In this document: piece by piece, positions 1 to 10,909 of the stretch | Layout of the letters: each line of letters begins with the position of its first letter | How positions within the stretch are numbered: position 1 is the stretch's first letter | Source of the DNA: Promethearchaeia archaeon | GTDB lineage: Archaea; Asgardarchaeota; Lokiarchaeia; Sigyniarchaeales; SOKP01 | DNA length: 64,000 bases | Direction: 5' to 3' | Assembly: GCA_029856125.1 (NCBI GenBank) | Contig: JAHQWJ010000139.1 | Coordinates: 1 to 64,000, forward strand | The notes under the pieces: model-generated | Database searches by the model: none | Seen by the model: the letters and a program-made list of their open reading frames with translations, nothing else | Told to the model about the DNA's origin: nothing | Program-made: the position numbers and the translations under genes

Positions 1-254
1 CTAATTATTGAAAAAAATTACACGAAAATAACTTAAAAGAAGAATTTCTTTTTTGTTTTCTGAATATGCAGAGAAATTTATACCCCAAATATTTAAATAG
101 ATGACTTTATTGTATATATAAAAAGACTTAAGGAATTTTTTATTCGTTTATCACGAATTTAAAAATCTTAGATTAAATTTTTTAGGAGATACTATTATCG
201 CTAAGAAGATAATCAAAAAATTTTAAAAAAGTAATATGGAAAGTTAGAGGTTTA

Positions 255-2513
255 ATGTTGAGGAAAACAAAAATTTTAATCGTAATTAACATAACATTGC
301 TGGTTTTTTTACTAGGGTTAAATTTGCGCCTAAATAACGCTAACGCTCAAAGTAATGGAGATTCTTTAACTATTCCAACTAATTTTAATTTGCTTGAATT
401 CGGGGAAAATAATGGTATTAAAGAAAATGTTAGCTCCATTGATATAGAAATACCCACATCTTCTTGGAATCTGAACGAAGTACAATTAAATTTTACCAAT
501 ATAAAGCTCGGGCAAGAAACTAAAACGATCGAAGATGGGTTTGATTATAAGTATAAACGTATTTATCGCCAAAATCCAACTTGGAGAACTCACGGTTATG
601 GAATTCAGATCAATGTGACTGAACCTACAATTCTCTATGGGGTTGATCTCTATGGTTATAAAAGTCCGTCAACGATCGAGACAATACAAGTTCAAATTAG
701 AGGGTATGACGATGTTGATAACAAACCAAACGACACGATCTATAGAAGTGCCACTTTGAATATGTCTAGCGATTCAGGATGGCACAAACAAATGTTTACT
801 AACTCAATTTCTTTAGAAACGGGTAGCTATTACTTAGTACTAAATGGATCGAATATCATAGATCCCGACACGGATTATTTTTGGGCTTATAATGATTTTA
901 ATCCATTTTACCCGAGTTTGCATTTATCAGAACTTATTAATCAATGGAGTGTTGGAGTTACAAATTCATCTCTCCTCTATAAATTGATTCAACAAGTAGA
1001 TAGAAGCTTTTTTCCGGAAGAAATTAACATGTCAGTTAATTTAAATGGGGATTCTTATAGCGTAAAAGACGGCGCGTCTTTAGGTTCAGGAAATATTCTA
1101 GTAACAAATTTAAACCAGAATCTAGATGGACCAAATCTAAACATTCCGATTATGATAAATAAATCGATTGAGTTAGATTTTAACCTAAATTATAGCGTAG
1201 GAATGAGTAAAAACTTAGAATGTGAGAGCAGTGTTATGATTGATGAAAATTCTTATAATAGTTGGAGTGTAACTCCTCAACTTTTGAGAGAATTCAGTAA
1301 TTATTCTGTTAAATTCTTTTTTCCGGAGAATTGGTTTGATTTAAGTGTGAAAAGAGATTCGGTTGATATCCAATCTCAGATTCAAATTGATAGTATAGAT
1401 CATTTTGTGTTTATTCCAAATAATACCATTTTAGATGGAGTTGATTGGTTGATTACGGCGAATTCGACAAGAAAATCATTCGACCTAGATGTTGATAGAA
1501 CGGAGTTTATAGCGGGTCAGGAATTGAAATTCTTTATCTCAGAGCCCTTGTTAAATGGAAATTATACTTTTATTTTAAACGACCCATTTCACGATGAGAT
1601 TTACACGAGTAATATTTCTATAGATTCACCTTCAGACTCAAATTCGTTTGCTTATATTATCCCATATAGTGCTATTGATGGAAATTACAAAGCATTTGTG
1701 TATTGGTTTAACGGTACTGATGCGGGCGTAGTAACTCAAATTTTTACAGTAATTTTGCCAGTTGTAATCGACTGGACTTTAATAATTGGTATAATAGTTA
1801 TAGTGGGATTAGGATCAGCGGTAACAGCTTCATCAATTATCCTTGCTAAGAAAAGTAAAAGAAAAAAAATTGCAGCAAAAGAAAAAACTATCAATAAGTT
1901 TATGGATATCTTAAATTTAAATTATGTAATTGTCATTGAAAAGAAATCTTCACTGAATGTGTATGATCAAGCTTTTACTGGGAAAAAATTCAACTCTACG
2001 CTTATTTCAGGCTTTTTAGAAGCAATCCGCACTTTTGGATTTGATATATCAGGGTCAGAGGAACGCTCACAAACAGTTAAACTCGAATATCAAAAATCAA
2101 AAATCTTAATGTCAGACTATAAACATTTCAGGCTCATATTTATTATGAAAGACTTACCTTCTTCACAGTTTTATGGAGTAATTGACGACTTGTCCTTAGA
2201 GATTGAGGAGAAATATGGAATGTATTTGAAAGAATTTAAGGGAAATCTCCAACCTTTTGAGGGTATTGAAAAATTATTGAGAAAACACCTTGGCACTGCC
2301 TTCTTATACCCCCTTAAGTTAACCGGAATTGGTAATATGAAAATTTCTCCTACAGAAAAGTCCTTAATTAATAAAGCAATCATTAAGATGAAACAAACTA
2401 AGCTAGATTCTTTTTACGTAACTCAATTAATTGGAGAGAAATCTTTTGATTCGAAGGAGATAGAGGCGTTGTATTCACTAATTATTAAAAGAGTTTTCAA
2501 TCCATTCTCCTAG
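255..2513 (+). CDS. Signal peptide/ectodomain - TM - cytosolic longin-like domain protein
   Basis: N-terminal hydrophobic signal, long Asn/Ser-rich ectodomain, TM near aa 500-530 (VVIDWTLIIGIIVIVGLGSAVTASSIILA) followed by KKSKRKK, then a C-terminal alpha/beta domain (YVIVIEKKSSLNVYDQ...LISGFLEAI); paralogous to 17461-19749. Confidence 0.75.
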   Translation: MLRKTKILIVINITLLVFLLGLNLRLNNANAQSNGDSLTIPTNFNLLEFGENNGIKENVSSIDIEIPTSSWNLNEVQLNFTNIKLGQETKTIEDGFDYKYKRIYRQNPTWRTHGYGIQINVTEPTILYGVDLYGYKSPSTIETIQVQIRGYDDVDNKPNDTIYRSATLNMSSDSGWHKQMFTNSISLETGSYYLVLNGSNIIDPDTDYFWAYNDFNPFYPSLHLSELINQWSVGVTNSSLLYKLIQQVDRSFFPEEINMSVNLNGDSYSVKDGASLGSGNILVTNLNQNLDGPNLNIPIMINKSIELDFNLNYSVGMSKNLECESSVMIDENSYNSWSVTPQLLREFSNYSVKFFFPENWFDLSVKRDSVDIQSQIQIDSIDHFVFIPNNTILDGVDWLITANSTRKSFDLDVDRTEFIAGQELKFFISEPLLNGNYTFILNDPFHDEIYTSNISIDSPSDSNSFAYIIPYSAIDGNYKAFVYWFNGTDAGVVTQIFTVILPVVIDWTLIIGIIVIVGLGSAVTASSIILAKKSKRKKIAAKEKTINKFMDILNLNYVIVIEKKSSLNVYDQAFTGKKFNSTLISGFLEAIRTFGFDISGSEERSQTVKLEYQKSKILMSDYKHFRLIFIMKDLPSSQFYGVIDDLSLEIEEKYGMYLKEFKGNLQPFEGIEKLLRKHLGTAFLYPLKLTGIGNMKISPTEKSLINKAIIKMKQTKLDSFYVTQLIGEKSFDSKEIEALYSLIIKRVFNPFS

Positions 2514-2603
2514 TATTACTTAATTCTATTTGTACTATAGTTTCAATTATTTTTATTAACGGTATATCTAGAAAAAATTAATATCTGAAATTGATATAGC
2601 ATA

Positions 2604-3107
2604 TTAAATCATTCTTTTCTTCGCATAATTAACTAAGCCACCATCAGAAATTATTTCCTGGAGGAAAACTGGTTGTTTTTTAACTGTATAATGGTGTAGT
2701 GAAGTTGTATTATTGATTATCCCTAATTTTAAATCGATCTCTAGCACATCTCCTATTTTTATATCATCAATATTAGATAATTTTACTATTTGTAAGCCAA
2801 TGTTTATAGAATTTCTAAAAAAAATCCTGGCAAATGAAGGTGCGATAATGCATTTTATCCCACTAGCTTTTAGTGCTAAAGGAGCTTGTTCTCTACTTGA
2901 TCCACAACCAAAATTTGAATTCGCAACTAGGATAGAATAATTATATTCATTAACTTTTTTAATAAAATCGCGATCTAAATCCTCCATACAGTGCTGTGCT
3001 AAATAATTCTTATCTGAATTTATTAAATATCTAGCGGGAATTATTAGATCAGTATTTATGTTTTTTATATTATACTTAATTACTTTTCCAATCATTTGTA
3101 ATCTCAC
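2604..3107 (-). CDS. leuD: 3-isopropylmalate dehydratase small subunit (LeuD-like)
   Basis: NTDLIIPARYL, NFGCGSSREQAPLALKASG, IAPSFARIFFRNSIN motifs; adjacent to LeuC. Confidence 0.92.
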   Translation of the reverse strand: MRLQMIGKVIKYNIKNINTDLIIPARYLINSDKNYLAQHCMEDLDRDFIKKVNEYNYSILVANSNFGCGSSREQAPLALKASGIKCIIAPSFARIFFRNSINIGLQIVKLSNIDDIKIGDVLEIDLKLGIINNTTSLHHYTVKKQPVFLQEIISDGGLVNYAKKRMI

Positions 3108-3115
3108 CCTTTTTC

Positions 3116-4390
3116 TTATAAATTTTCTGGGGAAGTAATATACCCTTTTATCGCTGAAGCAGCTGCAACTGCAGGGCTGGATAAAAAAACCTCGCTATTA
3201 ACATGCCCCATTCTCCCTTGGAAGTTTCTATTTGTTGTGGACAACGCCTTCTCTCCTTCGGCTAAGACGCCCATATGGCCTCCTAAACAAGGTCCGCAAG
3301 TAGGGGTTGAGACTATAGCACCAGCATTAACAAAACTTTCAATATATCCTCTTTCCATCGCTTTTAGATATATATTTTGTGTTCCTGGTATTATTATACA
3401 TCTTAGTTTTTTATTGATTTTACGATTTTTAAGAATTTTCGCAGCATTTCTTAAATCGGCAAGCCGACCATTTGTACACGATCCTATGACTACTTGATCT
3501 AATTCTATTTTCATACCGTGCACTTCTGAAATGGATTTCACATTATCAGGTGAATGAGGAAGGGCAATCTGTGGTTCTATCTTAGCACATTCAATATCAA
3601 TAATATCGTAATATTCAGCATCTTTATCACTACTATAAAAACCATCTTTCGATATCTTTAAAGAATCCAAATATGATCTGGTTAGAGTATCAGGTTCAAT
3701 GATTCCACTTTTTCCGCCAGCTTCTATAGCCATATTACACATAGTAAACCGATCTTCTATAGGTAAACCTTTTATCGAATCACCTGTAAATTCCATAGCT
3801 TTGTATGTGGCTCCATCTACGCCAATTTTTCCTATTGTATATAATATCAAGTCTTTTCCAGAAACCCATTCATTTAATCTACCCGAATAAATGAACCTAA
3901 TAGATTCGGGGATTTTAAGCCAACATTTTCCTAACGCCATTGCTACCCCTAAATCTGTAGATCCAACTCCCGTTGCAAACGCCCCAAGTGCTCCATAAGT
4001 GCATGTATGTGAATCAGCCCCTATAAAAACTTCTCCTGGTTTCACCAATCCTTGTTCAGGTACAAGACAATGTTCAATGCCTCCTCTTCCAACCTCAAAA
4101 TAGTTAGTAATATTATGTCTGGTAGCAAAATCTCTAAGGACTTTACACTGAGTAGCAGAAGCCACGTCCTTATTTGGAGTAAAATGGTCAGGGATTAGAA
4201 TGATTTTAGAAGGATCAAAAACTTCTGCTTTAGAATCTTCTGTCACTTTTTCAAATACTTCTATGGCTATGGGCGCAGTAATATCGTTGGCCAAACATTT
4301 ATCGATATTGGCCATAATAAAATCACCAGCAACGGCTTTTTTATTTTGGCAATGGTCTCTAAGAATTTTCTCAGTAATTGTTAAACCCAT
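3116..4390 (-). CDS. leuC: 3-isopropylmalate dehydratase large subunit (LeuC/HacA-like)
   Basis: Aconitase-family motifs: GADSHTCTYGALGAFATGVGSTD, VVIGSCTNGRLADL, PTCGPCLGGHMGVL. Confidence 0.93.
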   Translation of the reverse strand: MGLTITEKILRDHCQNKKAVAGDFIMANIDKCLANDITAPIAIEVFEKVTEDSKAEVFDPSKIILIPDHFTPNKDVASATQCKVLRDFATRHNITNYFEVGRGGIEHCLVPEQGLVKPGEVFIGADSHTCTYGALGAFATGVGSTDLGVAMALGKCWLKIPESIRFIYSGRLNEWVSGKDLILYTIGKIGVDGATYKAMEFTGDSIKGLPIEDRFTMCNMAIEAGGKSGIIEPDTLTRSYLDSLKISKDGFYSSDKDAEYYDIIDIECAKIEPQIALPHSPDNVKSISEVHGMKIELDQVVIGSCTNGRLADLRNAAKILKNRKINKKLRCIIIPGTQNIYLKAMERGYIESFVNAGAIVSTPTCGPCLGGHMGVLAEGEKALSTTNRNFQGRMGHVNSEVFLSSPAVAAASAIKGYITSPENL

Positions 4391-4422
4391 AATTTACATC
4401 ATTCGATTTTTTTAAAAGATAT

Positions 4423-6042
4423 TCATTTCATTTCAGCATTTTTTTTCTTAACTATAAGATTCAAACCTTTTACAAGAGCTAAAACCGAGCACATTACAAT
4501 ATCTTCATGAGTAGCACTTGCTTTAACTATGAGATTACTTTCAATGTCCATAATTTCGATAGCCACATGTCCTAATGCTTCAGTTCCTCCAGTAATCGCG
4601 TCAATTTGGAAGTTTAAAAGCTTAATGTTACTCATGGGTTTAAAACATTTAACAATAGCATTGACTGACGCATCTACTGGACCAACTCCTATTGAGGAAG
4701 CGACTTTTTCTACGAAATCTCCATTTCTTATTTTTAAACGCACAGTTGATGTAGGGGTTATGGAACCAGTCAAAACTGTTAATTCTTCAAGAATGACGTA
4801 TTGTTCTTCTTCGGGTATTTCTCCCATAACATCCTTAACAATTGCTAAAAAATCTTCTTCAGAAACCTCATGTCCTTTATCTCCAAAATCTTTAATATGA
4901 TTCATTATTTTACCGAATTCTTTGTCATTCGTATTAATTCCAAGATCTCCCAATTTTGCTTTTAACGCATGTCCACCACTATGTTTCCCAAATTTAATTG
5001 ATTCCTTAAGAATATCCATAACACTGTCAGATCTGCTTATTCCAATTAACTTAGGAGTGATAGGTTCGTAGGTTCGCGCGTTTTTAATCATGGCGTGGGC
5101 GTGAATGCCTGCTTCGTGAGCAAATGCGTTTTGCCCTATCAAAGGTTGGAGGCGTCCTATCCTAACTTTACCACCACAATAACTTTCGATGAGTTTCGCA
5201 GTGGGAAATATTTTTTGCGTGATGATATTCATAGGTAATTGATACAGAGCATAGAGTGACATTGCTGTTTCTTCAAAGGAAGCATTGCCAGCTCGTTCTC
5301 CTAAACCCATAATTGTAGTTTGTGCTTCCGAGGCTCCATTTTCGAATCCCGCAATAGTGTTTGCGACAGCGAGTCCAAAATCGTTATGACAGTGTACTGC
5401 TATTCTAATGTCACTTGGAATTGCTTTATATACATTATTTACCATATATCCGAACGCTTTTGGCGAGATGGTACCTACAGTATCAGGAATGTTAATTCTC
5501 GTTGCTCCGCTCTCAATTGCATTTAAATTTGCTTTAATTAAGAAATCCAAATCAGTACGAGTTGCATCTTCAGCAGAGAATAATACTGTCGAGTAATGCT
5601 CTTTAGCATAAGAAACATATTTATCAATTTGCTCTATTACTTCATCGCGACTCATTTGAAGTTTAGATTTAAGATGTAAGTCTGATGTAGCAATAAAAAG
5701 GTGAATACTATCCATATCCGCTTCAATAACTTTATCTATATCAATTTTTGCCATCCTCGCTAGTCCCATCACTTCAGAATCTAATCCTAATTTAGCTATG
5801 GATTTACACGCTTCAAAATCGCCTATAGAAGTAACTGGAAATCCCGCTTCAATTACATCAATTTTCATATCATTTAGTGTTTGTGCAATAGATATTTTCT
5901 CTTTGTGAGTAAAACTTATACCGGGGGTTTGTTCACCATCACGAAGCGTTGTATCGAAAAAATAAGCTTTATCCGGAAGACTAAGTGAGTCTCTTATTTC
6001 CCCCATTATTTGCGAAACACTTACATTACTGTTTTTTTCCAT
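4423..6042 (-). CDS. leuA: 2-isopropylmalate synthase (LeuA-like; homocitrate/citramalate synthase specificity not excluded)
   Basis: FFDTTLRDGEQTPGISF, HCHNDFGLAVAN, GLGERAGNASFEE; C-terminal regulatory domain; operon with leuCD. Confidence 0.9.
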   Translation of the reverse strand: MEKNSNVSVSQIMGEIRDSLSLPDKAYFFDTTLRDGEQTPGISFTHKEKISIAQTLNDMKIDVIEAGFPVTSIGDFEACKSIAKLGLDSEVMGLARMAKIDIDKVIEADMDSIHLFIATSDLHLKSKLQMSRDEVIEQIDKYVSYAKEHYSTVLFSAEDATRTDLDFLIKANLNAIESGATRINIPDTVGTISPKAFGYMVNNVYKAIPSDIRIAVHCHNDFGLAVANTIAGFENGASEAQTTIMGLGERAGNASFEETAMSLYALYQLPMNIITQKIFPTAKLIESYCGGKVRIGRLQPLIGQNAFAHEAGIHAHAMIKNARTYEPITPKLIGISRSDSVMDILKESIKFGKHSGGHALKAKLGDLGINTNDKEFGKIMNHIKDFGDKGHEVSEEDFLAIVKDVMGEIPEEEQYVILEELTVLTGSITPTSTVRLKIRNGDFVEKVASSIGVGPVDASVNAIVKCFKPMSNIKLLNFQIDAITGGTEALGHVAIEIMDIESNLIVKASATHEDIVMCSVLALVKGLNLIVKKKNAEMK

Positions 6043-6414
6043 TTTTCTTTACCTATATTAAATTGATCGTTTTTTATACAACCCCCCCTAAAGAGAAAGA
6101 TATCTCCTTCCTTCTAATAGAAGAGAGGGGTATTATAGTAATAATAAGAGAAGATTTAATAATAATAAAAAGGGATAAAATTGCTTAAATGAATTCCTAG
6201 ATTCAATTCTAGTCGTTTTTTGAAGCAGCATTACTTTTAAATCCCTTTAATTATGTATTAAAAAGTGAATTATAGGACACTTATAAAACTTGCCAAAAGC
6301 AATAGGTGTAAGTACTAATATCTACATGAACCTTTATATTATCTAACATCAAAAATGAAATCATAAAATAGACTTTAATTTTAACTAACAAGCAAGATTA
6401 GATTTTTTAGGATT

Positions 6415-7938
6415 ATGAAAGAAAAAATGAATGTTTTATTTATTATTACTGACGCTCAACGGGCCGATCATTTAGGCTGTGCAGGAAATCCCATCCTAAA
6501 AACTCCAAACCTCGATAGGTTGGCAAGTGAGGGTGTGAGGTTTACTAATTATTATTGTACTAATCCAATTTGCATGCCTAACAGAGCGACTTTACTCACA
6601 GGATTATATCCAAATGTGCATGGAGTTAGAAGCAACGGAATTAATTTACCCGAAAATACTCCTACCATTACAAAAACGCTTCGAAAGAGCGGGTGGCATA
6701 CTGCTGCTATTGGAAAAATACACCATCAATTTTGGTTAGGCCCTTTTAAGCAAAAAACAAAATCTGCTGAGAGTTTGTTTAGTTGGGCGGTAGATAAAGG
6801 TAAAAACGATCCTGTAGGAAAGAATTTTCCCCTTCCCTATTACGGTTACAACGAAGTGGAAGTGATTTCAGGAAATGGTACTGTGTGCGCTGGCCATTAT
6901 ACAGAATGGTTGGAAGAAAGAGCCCCTAAAATTGCAGAAGAAATGAAAAAAAGAGTTCAGAATTACGACAATCTTTTTAGTTTATATTGCGAAGGAATAC
7001 CAGAAGATTTATATAATACTACCTATGTTCAAGAACGAACAATTGCGTTCCTCGAAAGACATGCCAAGGGTGAATATGGAGAAAAACCGTTTTATTTGCA
7101 TTGTTCTTTTCCAGATCCACATTATCCCCTATATCCGCCTAAGAGATTTCAAGACTTGTATAAACCAGAAGATATAGAACTCCCCGCAAGTTTTCAAGAT
7201 GCTAAGAATTTATATCACCATGAATATTTAGGATATCATTTGAAAAATCCGCCCTTTAAAAAAGCGTTCTTACGAGAATCTACGGAAGAGGAAGTTCGCA
7301 AGATTACCGCTTTAACATACGCAGCTATTGCGTACGTAGATTATAGCGTAGGTAAAATACTAGCGACTTTAGAAAAGTTGGGGTATTCAGAAAATACAAT
7401 GGTAATTTTTACCAGCGATCACGGCGATTTAATGGGCGATCATGGGTTATTATTCAAAGGGCCATGTCCTTTCGTAGGACCTTGTCACATCCCTTTAATT
7501 TGGAAAGTCCCCGGATTAACAGAGTCAGGAGTGTCTCAATCTTTAGTTAGTACTATCGATCTTCCTAAAACAATTCTTAGACTTTTAAATGTAAAAGAGC
7601 GACACCACCCACCTTATATGCAAGGTCTTGACATTTCACAAGTCTTAGAAAATCCAGCAAAGAAAATACGAGATTGCGTTTTAATAGAGAACGACGAAGA
7701 GGTAGGTCCTCTGGAAGCAAGGATAAGGCATTTAATTACTGAAGATTATAAGTTAACTGTTTACGAAGGGTTAGATAATTTTGGCGATATTTACGATCGT
7801 AAAAACGACCCTCATGAATTGAATAATTTATGGGATAACAAAGATTTCCGAGATAAAAGATTCAAGTTGGTAAATAAATTATTGCAAGAAAATCTTAAAG
7901 CACAATCCAAATTTCCAAAGAGAGTTGCTGCTACGTAA
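6415..7938 (+). CDS. Sulfatase (alkaline phosphatase superfamily), Cys type
   Basis: NVLFIITDAQRADHLGC metal-binding start, ICMPNRATLLTGLYP (CxPxR), FTSDHGDLMGDHGLL; no signal peptide. Confidence 0.92.
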   Translation: MKEKMNVLFIITDAQRADHLGCAGNPILKTPNLDRLASEGVRFTNYYCTNPICMPNRATLLTGLYPNVHGVRSNGINLPENTPTITKTLRKSGWHTAAIGKIHHQFWLGPFKQKTKSAESLFSWAVDKGKNDPVGKNFPLPYYGYNEVEVISGNGTVCAGHYTEWLEERAPKIAEEMKKRVQNYDNLFSLYCEGIPEDLYNTTYVQERTIAFLERHAKGEYGEKPFYLHCSFPDPHYPLYPPKRFQDLYKPEDIELPASFQDAKNLYHHEYLGYHLKNPPFKKAFLRESTEEEVRKITALTYAAIAYVDYSVGKILATLEKLGYSENTMVIFTSDHGDLMGDHGLLFKGPCPFVGPCHIPLIWKVPGLTESGVSQSLVSTIDLPKTILRLLNVKERHHPPYMQGLDISQVLENPAKKIRDCVLIENDEEVGPLEARIRHLITEDYKLTVYEGLDNFGDIYDRKNDPHELNNLWDNKDFRDKRFKLVNKLLQENLKAQSKFPKRVAAT

Positions 7939-8119
7939 ATAGAATGAAAATGATTCATTTTTAAAATTACAATGTAAAAATAAAAGTCATAAATAGAGTT
8001 TTTGTGTCTCTGTGCAATAGAATTATGAAAATAGATATTTTTTTTGGATATTTTTAATAAGAAAGATATTAGAATTTTGGTACGAGCCATCCATATAATT
8101 TAATATTCCAAATAATTTT

Positions 8120-8806
8120 ATGAAAGAACCTAAGAAAAAGAAAACAAAAACTCAAGATCGATATAGGTGGGTATACGATGCTATAATATCAAAGTTTTAT
8201 GATGGTTCAATGAAAATTGGTCTTAGTATCATAGGAGAACAGAAGCTAAGAAAAGCGGTCATAAGCTTAATTTCCCCTTATGTTAAGCATAACGATTCAA
8301 TTTTGGACCTATGTTGCGGCACCGGTACTTTAACGACAACATTAGTAGATTCAGTCTATTCTGATTGTGAAATAGTAGGTGTTGATTTATCGGAAGGACA
8401 AATTTTTCAAGCGGTTAAGAAAAAATATCTTCCTAACTTAGAATTCAAAATAATGGACGCTAGCAATCTCAATTTCGCTTCAGAATCTTTTAATATCGTT
8501 TTAATCTCTGCGGCATTACATGAAATGGATAAATCTCTAAGATTTAGGGTATTACAAGAGGCACATCGCGTTTTAAGGAAAAAAGGGTATCTTTTTATTT
8601 TCGAACATCACGAGCCCTCAGAACCTAAACTTCGGATTTTTTACAACTTCTATTTAGGTTTTTGGGAGAAAATATTGTCTCACTCATCAGAGATGCAAAG
8701 AAATATATTTAATGAACTAAAAGATGTTAAATTTAATCCTATTGACCAAATCATCCTTGATAAAAAAATCTTCAAATTTTTTCAATTAATTATTTCTAGA
8801 AAGTAA
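8120..8806 (+). CDS. Class I SAM-dependent methyltransferase (UbiE-like)
   Basis: ILDLCCGTGTLTTTLVD motif I, EAHRVLRKKGYLFIFEHHE. Confidence 0.82.
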   Translation: MKEPKKKKTKTQDRYRWVYDAIISKFYDGSMKIGLSIIGEQKLRKAVISLISPYVKHNDSILDLCCGTGTLTTTLVDSVYSDCEIVGVDLSEGQIFQAVKKKYLPNLEFKIMDASNLNFASESFNIVLISAALHEMDKSLRFRVLQEAHRVLRKKGYLFIFEHHEPSEPKLRIFYNFYLGFWEKILSHSSEMQRNIFNELKDVKFNPIDQIILDKKIFKFFQLIISRK

Positions 8807-8895
8807 CTTTAAATCTAAGAAAAAATAGTAATTTTTGATTTTGTTTAGCAAATGATAATATTAATAAACTACAAATAAGAAATGTATCTCTCAAA

Positions 8896-9660
8896 TTGAT
8901 AGGTGAAAAAAGTATGACTGAAGATAATAAAAATACTACAAAAGAAGAACAAAATACAAATAAATATCTAATCGGCCCAGGTTTAGGTATTATCATAATG
9001 GGTATGTCGTATTTGGTTTGGTGGCTTATGCCTTTTGCTTTCGATGCATTTAACCAAGATATGCGATGGGCTCATAATTGGGTATATGCTATAGTGATTT
9101 TGAATATCGGTGCAGCGTGGTATTATAAAAGTGCTGTATCACGGATTATAATAGTTTTTCAAGCTTTTATGCTACCAGTGACCGCAAGCGGTTCATTTAA
9201 TACGCTTATTCTTACATATGTTTCTGCTTTTATCGCAATTCTGTGGGTATTTATTGGAATAACTGAAAAAATTAAAGGTAAGAAGTTCTTGATAGAAAAA
9301 CTAAAGCCTAAAACTTGGAATTGGATCAATCTTCATACTATGGTGTTTACTTGGGTACTTCTAGCACATATCAGTTTAGTTTTTTTAATTGGGCGTTTAC
9401 CCTTAGAACATCAACTTCTAGGATTTGGCACATATGCAGGATATTTGGTTAATCTACCCCCTGAAAGCCTTGAATTTGCTACTTGGGCGTTTGATATAAC
9501 CTTACTTGCTTGGGCTGCCATAGTATTATATGAACAAGTCAAAATGGGCTACAACTATAAAAACAAACCATGGCCAAAACTTAGTTTTTGGTGGGTGTTT
9601 GTTTGTATGGGGTCCTCCTTAATAGCTTTACTAATTCAAGAATTAACAATTGGTTTTTAA
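8896..9660 (+). CDS. Polytopic membrane protein of unknown function
   Basis: About six hydrophobic segments; co-directional with neighbours. Confidence 0.65.
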   Translation: MIGEKSMTEDNKNTTKEEQNTNKYLIGPGLGIIIMGMSYLVWWLMPFAFDAFNQDMRWAHNWVYAIVILNIGAAWYYKSAVSRIIIVFQAFMLPVTASGSFNTLILTYVSAFIAILWVFIGITEKIKGKKFLIEKLKPKTWNWINLHTMVFTWVLLAHISLVFLIGRLPLEHQLLGFGTYAGYLVNLPPESLEFATWAFDITLLAWAAIVLYEQVKMGYNYKNKPWPKLSFWWVFVCMGSSLIALLIQELTIGF

Positions 9661-9723
9661 TAATTTACATTTTTAAATTATTTCAATTATAATTGAACCA
9701 AATTACTATCTAAAGAGTGAAAA

Positions 9724-10815
9724 ATGTCAAAAGAAGATATTCCAATGGCTCACGCTGGAATGGCAACAGAAATTGAACTCCAGAAGAAGTACTATGAAGA
9801 CGGTAGAGTATATATATTACAGATCGAATCTACATTAAAATGTCCACAATTATGCAATTACTGTTACGCAGGTAGTTTACCGGATAGCTCAGAAGGCTTA
9901 AAATCTGACAAAATCCGGAGCTTGCTAGATTCTGCTGCAGAAATGGGAGTAAAAATGATTGATTGGTTAGGTGGTGACCCTCTTGTAAGAAAAGATTGGT
10001 ATGAGTTATGCAAATACGCTTCTGATCTAGGGTTGGTTAATAACATATGGACTAGTGGAATACCCTTAGCAAATCCTGAAGTTGCACGGAAGGCAGTTGA
10101 AGTATCAGATAAAGGATTTATATCTACTCACTTGGATACTCTTGATACTGACCTGTATAACCTAATGCATGGAGGAAAACAATACGAAAATACCTCCGAT
10201 AATATAAATCTTATTTTAAAAGGGATAAAAAACACGATGGAAGCTGGAAAAAGTCCAGGGGCAATTGTAAATTGCATCACATATACCACACCTCTATCAA
10301 ATGGAGATGCGAAAGCTATGATTTCATATTTCCAAGAAAAATTTGGAATTAAAACTTGTTTGACGCTCTTTAATCCTGTAATTCACAATACTGGCAATCC
10401 TTCTTGGGAACCGAATAATGAACAGATTAAAGATGCTTACGAACATAGAGATCGAATTAATTATCCTGACGAATCCTCTTGTGGCCCAATGGATGTTTCA
10501 AAATTTTATTGCGGAACGGTTGTATGTGTTACTGCTGAAGGTTGGTTAGTGCCTTGCTCAGTTATAAGAACTAAAGAATTTGGAAATGTTCACGATGAAA
10601 GCTTAGAATTTCTTGTAGAAAAAACTAAACAACGTTTGCTGATGTTAGATTTTAGAGATCCTTCAAAATTACCAGGAAACTGTGTTTCTTGTTCAAATAA
10701 TTCAAATTGTTTTGGTTGCCGGAGTAGTGCCTATTATTATAATGGAGACATTATGGCGCCGGATCCAAAGTGTTTTCAATTCTCAGCTAAATCAAAAAAA
10801 GCGGTAGAAGAATGA
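9724..10815 (+). CDS. Radical SAM protein with SPASM-like C-terminal Fe-S domain
   Basis: CPQLCNYCY (CxxxCxxC), WLGGDPL; C-terminal CVTAEGWLVPC and CVSCSNNSNCFGCRSS...KCF. Confidence 0.88.
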   Translation: MSKEDIPMAHAGMATEIELQKKYYEDGRVYILQIESTLKCPQLCNYCYAGSLPDSSEGLKSDKIRSLLDSAAEMGVKMIDWLGGDPLVRKDWYELCKYASDLGLVNNIWTSGIPLANPEVARKAVEVSDKGFISTHLDTLDTDLYNLMHGGKQYENTSDNINLILKGIKNTMEAGKSPGAIVNCITYTTPLSNGDAKAMISYFQEKFGIKTCLTLFNPVIHNTGNPSWEPNNEQIKDAYEHRDRINYPDESSCGPMDVSKFYCGTVVCVTAEGWLVPCSVIRTKEFGNVHDESLEFLVEKTKQRLLMLDFRDPSKLPGNCVSCSNNSNCFGCRSSAYYYNGDIMAPDPKCFQFSAKSKKAVEE

Positions 10816-10909
10816 TTTTAGGCTTTAAATTTATCATAAATAATATATTATTGACATGTTCTAACTTTTAGATACAATCTATATAAAAATAATACGAGGA
10901 AAAAATTCA

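Noticed and set aside
2171-4415. Antisense ORFs 2171-2383, 2713-2940, 3237-3497, 3699-3890, 4200-4415
   Set aside because: They lie opposite well-supported CDSs and have no recognisable domains.
4529-6188. Plus-strand ORFs 4529-4900, 5320-5526, 5408-5596 and 5985-6188
   Set aside because: Shadow ORFs of leuA and the A/T-rich leader; no protein-like features.
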